DNA of 26,390 nt from CAYXUW01 sp964468375 (lineage in GTDB: Bacteria; Planctomycetota; Phycisphaerae; Sedimentisphaerales; Anaerobacaceae), in contig CAYXUW010000010.1 of NCBI GenBank assembly GCA_964468375.1, positions 1 through 26,390 on the forward strand, given 5' to 3'. Each line of letters opens with the position of its first letter. The first letter of the stretch is position 1. Below are positions 22,773 to 26,390 of the stretch, piece after piece. Made by a program: the position numbers and the translations under genes. The notes under the pieces were generated by a model. It was given only the letters and a program-made list of their open reading frames with translations. It was not told the DNA's origin and made no database searches.

Positions 22773-23633
22773 CTATACAAAATCTTCGGGCTGGCGGTCA
22801 TTGCTTTTTCTCGGCCATTTCCAGAGCCGCTCGACGAACGGTATCATCTCATCCATCGTGTTGATTAAATTTTTTCTCAACTGAGGTTCGTCGATTCCTC
22901 TGGCCAGCTTTCCGTTCTGTGCTAGAGAGATGGTTCCGGTTTCCTCGCTTACCACCAGGCAGACGGCATCCGAGCCGGTAGTTATTCCAATCGCTGCGCG
23001 GTGACGCGAGCCGAGTTCGACGCCGTCGATGCTTCCTGCTTCTGCCAGAGGCAGCTGTACTCTTGCGGCCACAGCTCTGTCGCCCCGAACTACCACGGCC
23101 ATATCGTGCAGCGGTGAGCCGGGGTGGAAAATAGTCTTAAGCAACTCCGAGGTGACTCTGGCGTCGATTCTGATGCCGGCTTCTATAAATTCTCCCAGCG
23201 CTACGCGCTTTTCAATGACAATAATCGCACCGATTTTAGCGGCGGAAAGCTCGTTTAAAGCGGTAATTATTTCCTCTGCGGTTCTGGACAGCAACTGGGA
23301 CGAGCTTGACAGAAATCTTGTTCGTCCTATTCTTATCAGTGCCCTTCTGATTTCGGGCTGGAAGGCGGCAACGGCGATAATCAAGACGGCAATCAAAAAG
23401 CCGTTGTATAGATACTGCAGCCGTTCGAAAGCAAACCGGCCGACAACTAACTTTAAGATAAGAAAGCCGGTAATGAGGATAAGTATGACGCCGCGAAACA
23501 ATCTTTCTCCGCGAGTACCTTCGAGAAAGTCGATGGCCCAGTAAACCACTAGGCCTATAAGTAGTAACTCAATGGCAACAACCCACCAGTCATACCTAGC
23601 CACACGGCTGAAATAATCGATGAGCGTTTCCAC
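22773..23633 (-). CDS. cdaA: Diadenylate cyclase CdaA (DisA_N domain) with variant active-site motif
   Basis: Makes the second messenger c-di-AMP from two ATP, at the membrane. The 286 residues show three membrane helices (about 16-36, 47-66, 77-93), then a DAC domain. Conserved parts are AIIVIEKRVALGEFIEAGI (136-154), FHPGSPLHDMAVVVRGDRAV (169-188) and GSRHRAAIGI (208-217). The RHR motif (210-212) is intact. The DGA motif that holds the metal and ribose is DMA here (Asp177-Met178-Ala179). The start codon is GTG, supported by AAGGA about 8 bases before it. It sits between a lipoprotein gene (69 bases upstream) and ybbR (51 bases downstream), and the set probably shares the consensus promoter at 24081-24109. 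Family identity is firm; activity is less so. Confidence 0.92.
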   Translation of the reverse strand: METLIDYFSRVARYDWWVVAIELLLIGLVVYWAIDFLEGTRGERLFRGVILILITGFLILKLVVGRFAFERLQYLYNGFLIAVLIIAVAAFQPEIRRALIRIGRTRFLSSSSQLLSRTAEEIITALNELSAAKIGAIIVIEKRVALGEFIEAGIRIDARVTSELLKTIFHPGSPLHDMAVVVRGDRAVAARVQLPLAEAGSIDGVELGSRHRAAIGITTGSDAVCLVVSEETGTISLAQNGKLARGIDEPQLRKNLINTMDEMIPFVERLWKWPRKSNDRQPEDFV

Positions 23634-23702
23634 AAATCAAATCCTTTTTTTGCAGATCGCACGCCACAAAAAGCGTTCGAAGTTTATGTATCCCTACAAC
23701 TG

Positions 23703-23984
23703 CTAATCATCGATTTCTGGTGATATTCTCATCGGTGTGAGCTTGCTTGGTTGGTCAAACAGCAATGCGCGGTCTAAGTCGCCGGACAAGCTCTGTTGGT
23801 TGAGAGTAATGTTCCGCAAGTGCCTTCTGTGTCCTTTCCCTGCTGTTTCACCCGACTGCTCGAAGAGCCCGCAGCCGCCAAGCAGGAAAACCAAAGAGCA
23901 AAGAAGGACCGTCAGTTGCACAGCAGGTTTGCGCCTGATGCTCTCAACAACACCCAAAATCGCTAAAACGAAACCGTTTTTCAT
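23703..23984 (-). CDS. Small predicted lipoprotein, first gene of the cdaA operon
   Basis: A 93-residue protein of unknown function. A basic N-terminal part (RRKPAVQ near 17-23) precedes a hydrophobic stretch (about 24-37) and a lipobox LGGC with Cys38 as the lipidated residue. The mature 56 residues are polar and basic, with no motif I know. AAGGA lies 6-8 bases before the ATG. The reading frame ends 69 bases before the GTG of cdaA, on the same strand. A perfect-consensus promoter lies about 90 bases upstream. The leader from the promoter to the start has a small hairpin, CCCG-CACAA-CGGG at 24013-24025. It may be a lineage-specific partner of the c-di-AMP machinery; that is inference from position only. 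Confidence 0.72.
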   Translation of the reverse strand: MKNGFVLAILGVVESIRRKPAVQLTVLLCSLVFLLGGCGLFEQSGETAGKGHRRHLRNITLNQQSLSGDLDRALLFDQPSKLTPMRISPEIDD

Positions 23985-24080
23985 CTTTTTTCCTTACTGA
24001 AATTCTAAGGCCCCCGCACAACGGGAACCCCCTTAACATCACCCTATTGGCTAAGCCAGATGCCTCCGAAGCTAAAAACC

Positions 24081-24109
24081 ATTATATCAGTCAGCAGGCG
24101 GTCTGTCAA
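24081..24109 (-). promoter_or_regulatory. Perfect-consensus sigma-70 promoter of the lipoprotein-cdaA-ybbR operon
   Basis: On the minus strand TTGACA (24104-24109) is followed after exactly 17 bases by TATAAT (24081-24086). Both hexamers match the consensus at all positions. Predicted start near 24074 leaves a leader of about 90 bases before the lipoprotein ATG. Confidence 0.8.
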
Positions 24110-24356
24110 TGCAAAAAGGCGGTCGGCGGCGGTGGTTTTGAAAGATGTAGCCGAAAGGGTTTTTCGTTGCTTTATAACGGGGTTTTTTTCGGACAAAAGT
24201 CTGCTTTGTTGCGGGGAATCGGCGGAGGTTCGCAGGGGTAGAAGAAAACTGAAACTGCTAAAAACGGGCCGCAGCGTATTGACGCGGCAGGTAAAAATGG
24301 GTAAGCTTCAGCAGAAGCAATAGATGTCGAAGAAATGAAATTTGAACTGGAATATG
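24110..24356. other. Intergenic leader between the cdaA operon and enolase
   Basis: No gene was recognised. CCGAAA (24151-24156) and TTTCGG (24187-24192) form a weak inverted repeat. TTGACG at 24279-24284 is a good -35 for enolase, but only TAAGCT is found 17 bases later. Two short plus-strand frames here lack family resemblance. Confidence 0.4.
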
Positions 24357-24358
24357 AA

Positions 24359-24362
24359 AGGA
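24359..24362 (+). promoter_or_regulatory. Shine-Dalgarno sequence that sets the enolase start
   Basis: AGGA lies 6 bases before the ATG at 24369. This start gives a 428-residue protein that begins exactly as other enolases do, whereas the in-frame ATG at 24342 adds nine unrelated residues. Confidence 0.75.
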
Positions 24363-24368
24363 CGTGAG

Positions 24369-25655
24369 ATGTTTACAGCGATTATTGGTGTAACGGCAAG
24401 GGAAATACTCGACAGCCGAGGTAATCCGACCGTTGAGGTCGATGTGCTGCTCGATGACGGTTCTTTCGGACGTGCGGCGGTACCGTCCGGAGCGAGTACA
24501 GGAGCATACGAAGCGATAGAGCTTCGTGATACAAAGGCCAGACGGTATATGGGCAAGGGTGTTGCCAAAGCCGTGAAGAATGTTAACGAGATAGTAGCGC
24601 CGGAGGTTCTGGGTATGGATGCGACCCAGCAGGAGGAGCTTGATGCCTTTATGATAGAGTTGGACGGGACGGCGAATAAGCGCAAGCTCGGCGCAAATGC
24701 AATACTGGGCGTTTCTTTAGCGGCGGCAAAGGCGGCGGCGGAGTCAGCAGGGTTGCCATTATACAGATACTTGGGCGGCTGTAATGCTAATATACTACCG
24801 GTGCCGATGATGAATATCCTCAATGGCGGAAAGCACGCAGACAATAACGTTGATTTTCAGGAATTTATGGTTATGCCCGTTGGGGCGAGGAATTTTCCTG
24901 AGGCGATGAGGATGGGTGCGGAGGTTTTTCATACACTTAAGAGCGTGCTTAAAAAGAAGGGGTATAATACAGCTGTTGGGGACGAAGGCGGATTTGCACC
25001 GTCGCTGAAATCAAACGATGAAGCGATTGAGGTGATTCTCGATGCTATAAAAAAAGCCGGATACAAGGCGGGCAAACAGATCGCAATCGCCCTCGACCCC
25101 GCGGCAAATGAGCTATGGGACGGGAAAGCAAAGAAATATAAATTCTTCAAATCGGCACCAAGCAAAAAAATCTCATCCGATGAGCTGGTTAAGCACTGGG
25201 CCAAATGGACAAAGAAATACCCAATCGTAAGTCTCGAAGACGGACTTGCCGAGGATGACTGGACCGGCTGGACGAAATTGACTGAGGCATTGGGCGACAA
25301 AATTCAGATTGTAGGCGACGATTTATTCGTAACGAATACCGAGCGTCTCGCCAAGGGCATAAAGCTGGGCTGTGCCAATTCGATATTGATAAAGCTTAAT
25401 CAGATAGGTACGCTGACAGAGACATTCGAGGCGGTCAACATGGCGAAGCGGGCCGGCTGGACGGCGGTCATAAGCCACCGCAGCGGTGAAACCGAAGATA
25501 CGACAATTGCCGATTTGGCTGTTGCTACCGGCGTCGGACAGATAAAGACGGGCTCGGCGTGCAGAACGGACAGAATCTGCAAGTATAATCAGCTTCTCAG
25601 GATTAACGAGGACCTCGGCACCGCGGCGCGGTACGCCGGTTTTATGTTTAAGTAA
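24369..25655 (+). CDS. eno: Enolase
   Basis: Interconverts 2-phosphoglycerate and phosphoenolpyruvate in glycolysis and gluconeogenesis. The 428 residues are the standard length. Landmarks are AREILDSRGNPTVEV (10-24), PSGASTGAYEA (39-49), GDEGGFAP (204-211), the metal ligands Asp243, Glu290 (SLEDGLAEDDW) and Asp317 (VGDDLFVTN), the catalytic Lys342 (ILIKLNQIGTLTET) and His370 with ISHRSGETEDTTIADLAVA. Two otherwise conserved stretches differ from the common bacterial form: ALDPAANELW for the usual ALDVAASEFY, and GSACRTDRICKYNQ for GSLSRSDRVAKYNQ. Neither removes a catalytic residue. A DivIC/FtsB-like gene follows 45 bases later, an arrangement seen in several phyla. Confidence 0.96.
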   Translation: MFTAIIGVTAREILDSRGNPTVEVDVLLDDGSFGRAAVPSGASTGAYEAIELRDTKARRYMGKGVAKAVKNVNEIVAPEVLGMDATQQEELDAFMIELDGTANKRKLGANAILGVSLAAAKAAAESAGLPLYRYLGGCNANILPVPMMNILNGGKHADNNVDFQEFMVMPVGARNFPEAMRMGAEVFHTLKSVLKKKGYNTAVGDEGGFAPSLKSNDEAIEVILDAIKKAGYKAGKQIAIALDPAANELWDGKAKKYKFFKSAPSKKISSDELVKHWAKWTKKYPIVSLEDGLAEDDWTGWTKLTEALGDKIQIVGDDLFVTNTERLAKGIKLGCANSILIKLNQIGTLTETFEAVNMAKRAGWTAVISHRSGETEDTTIADLAVATGVGQIKTGSACRTDRICKYNQLLRINEDLGTAARYAGFMFK

Positions 25656-25700
25656 CCGACGGCGACGCAAATAAATGTATTACTTGTGCGGTCAAGTGCT

Positions 25701-26192
25701 ATGCAAAAGCAAAACATCTTGCGTGCCTTTTTGTTTGTTATTTTTTTCAGCATCGGTACGGTGGTTTTGGCGGGAGCTGTGCTTTGCAATGATTTAGTTC
25801 TCTACTATCGAAGCGGACAGCTTTTAAGGTCGGCGGAAGAATCCCTTAACCGGCTTGAGTCCCTTAATGCCGACTATGATGCGCTGCTGAGACAGTTAGA
25901 AAAAGACCCCAACCTGTTCGAGCGTATTGCTCCTGCTACGCTCGGAACAGAACCCGCCGATGTTAATACCATTTATCCTGATGTGACAGCCGAGCAGCTG
26001 GATGCCGCCCGCAGGGTTCTGGCGGAAGACTCGAAGCAAATGTCGTTCAAAGCAGAAGTGCCCGGTTGGGTTGCCCGATGTAGCGAACCGCCCAACCAGA
26101 TAATTCTTTTTCTTTCGGGCGCTTTTTTAATCCTTATTTCGTTTATTTTCTTCGGTCCAGCCCGCGAAAGAGCGGGAAACAAAAACAGCTAA
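25701..26192 (+). CDS. DivIC/FtsB-like membrane protein with an extra C-terminal helix
   Basis: Probable septum-formation (divisome) protein. After an N-terminal membrane helix (about 8-30) comes a coiled-coil stretch with heptad-like Leu spacing (about 38-70), then DPNLFERIAPATLG, comparable to the D-P-x-x-I-E-x-x-A-R-x-x-L-G block of DivIC/FtsB. Unlike FtsB (about 100 residues), this 163-residue protein continues with a polar part and a second membrane helix (about 133-153). Position directly after eno matches the eno-ftsB/divIC order of many bacteria, which is the main contextual support. The ATG at 25701 is chosen over a GTG at 25686; neither has a good Shine-Dalgarno sequence. The stop is immediately followed by the ATG of the next gene. 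Confidence 0.68.
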   Translation: MQKQNILRAFLFVIFFSIGTVVLAGAVLCNDLVLYYRSGQLLRSAEESLNRLESLNADYDALLRQLEKDPNLFERIAPATLGTEPADVNTIYPDVTAEQLDAARRVLAEDSKQMSFKAEVPGWVARCSEPPNQIILFLSGAFLILISFIFFGPARERAGNKNS

Positions 26193-26390
26193 ATGGTAAA
26201 AAAAGATAAATCATCGGATAATAGAAGCGGCAGAGCGAGCGGGCGGCGGGCGATTTTGCGCAAGGCGATGATAACCGTAATTGTTTTTGTCGTTTTAATA
26301 TTTGCTGCCGGTGCGGCCCGGCTGGCTTTTAATAATGTTTCTTTTTTCAGTGACGCTACTTTTGCAAAGCGCGTGGATATAGCTATAGAA
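26193..26390 (+). CDS. Membrane-anchored protein, partial (cut by the window end)
   Basis: The first 66 codons of an open frame begin at the ATG directly after the DivIC/FtsB-like stop, so translation is likely coupled. The N-terminus is highly basic (KKDK, then RSGRASGRR, up to about 25), followed by a membrane helix (about 27-45, in AMITVIVFVVLIFAAGAA). The rest lies outside. A hairpin CCCGC-GAAAGA-GCGGG (26161-26176) sits in the tail of the upstream gene. No family can be named from this part. A cell-envelope or division role is suggested only by the neighbours. Confidence 0.65.
   Translation, partial: MVKKDKSSDNRSGRASGRRAILRKAMITVIVFVVLIFAAGAARLAFNNVSFFSDATFAKRVDIAIE

Noticed and set aside
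24047..24323. Two overlapping plus-strand frames before enolase
   Set aside because: They cover the consensus promoter of the cdaA operon and have no family resemblance or ribosome site.

Overview
The window looks like a chromosomal segment of a Planctomycetota bacterium, probably a Phycisphaerae/Sedimentisphaerales-like lineage, perhaps from a metagenome assembly. This placement is inferred. It rests on a secreted dockerin protein with a propeller repeat, a large membrane-anchored protein with a pseudopilin-like C-terminus, a GH130 glycosidase, a variant Der P-loop, and a run of 10 N at 7899-7908 that marks a scaffold gap. No plasmid, phage, CRISPR or transposase signal was seen.

Left part (1-4773): DNA repair and housekeeping. 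A partial endonuclease V gene (minus) diverges from uvrA (plus). uvrA is followed after 9 bases by mtnA (methionine salvage). mtnA converges on a small NifU-C-type Fe-S scaffold gene, and their stop codons overlap.

Accessory-looking stretch (about 4800-8169): it lies between the core genes mtnA/nifU-like and purE. It holds a 41-base tandem repeat, a two-gene DUF3795-DUF3788 unit bracketed by 43-44 base direct repeats, a 118-base imperfect palindrome, and an AT-richer gene for an exported dockerin plus seven-repeat protein broken by the assembly gap.

Middle (8170-18504): purE diverges from a MEMO1/AmrB-family gene. That gene leads into a GH13 alpha-amylase-family gene that stops immediately after its catalytic barrel, one base from a convergent tRNA-Thr(UGU). 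A GH130 glycosidase/phosphorylase and a five-helix LtaS-like sulfatase-fold protein follow, suggesting glycan storage or envelope work. A long non-coding gap with several hairpins separates them from a ZIP metal transporter, the fragment of a ferritin-like gene, a four-helix membrane protein, the pseudopilin-like protein, and a zinc-ribbon/bPH2 membrane protein.

Right part (18590-26390): der (ribosome assembly GTPase) and cstA (peptide/pyruvate-type transporter) read rightwards. On the other strand a lipoprotein, the diadenylate cyclase cdaA and ybbR form a c-di-AMP operon behind a promoter matching the sigma-70 consensus exactly (TTGACA, 17 bases, TATAAT). The cyclase carries DMA where the family has DGA. 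Divergent from it, enolase is followed by a DivIC/FtsB-like protein and the start of another membrane-anchored protein cut by the window edge.

I did not find a convincing new defence or mobile system. The most useful leads are the variant c-di-AMP cyclase operon, the repeat-bracketed DUF3795-DUF3788 unit, two structured non-coding stretches (6465-6582 and 14466-14612), the GH13 gene that ends at a tRNA, and the ferritin remnant.
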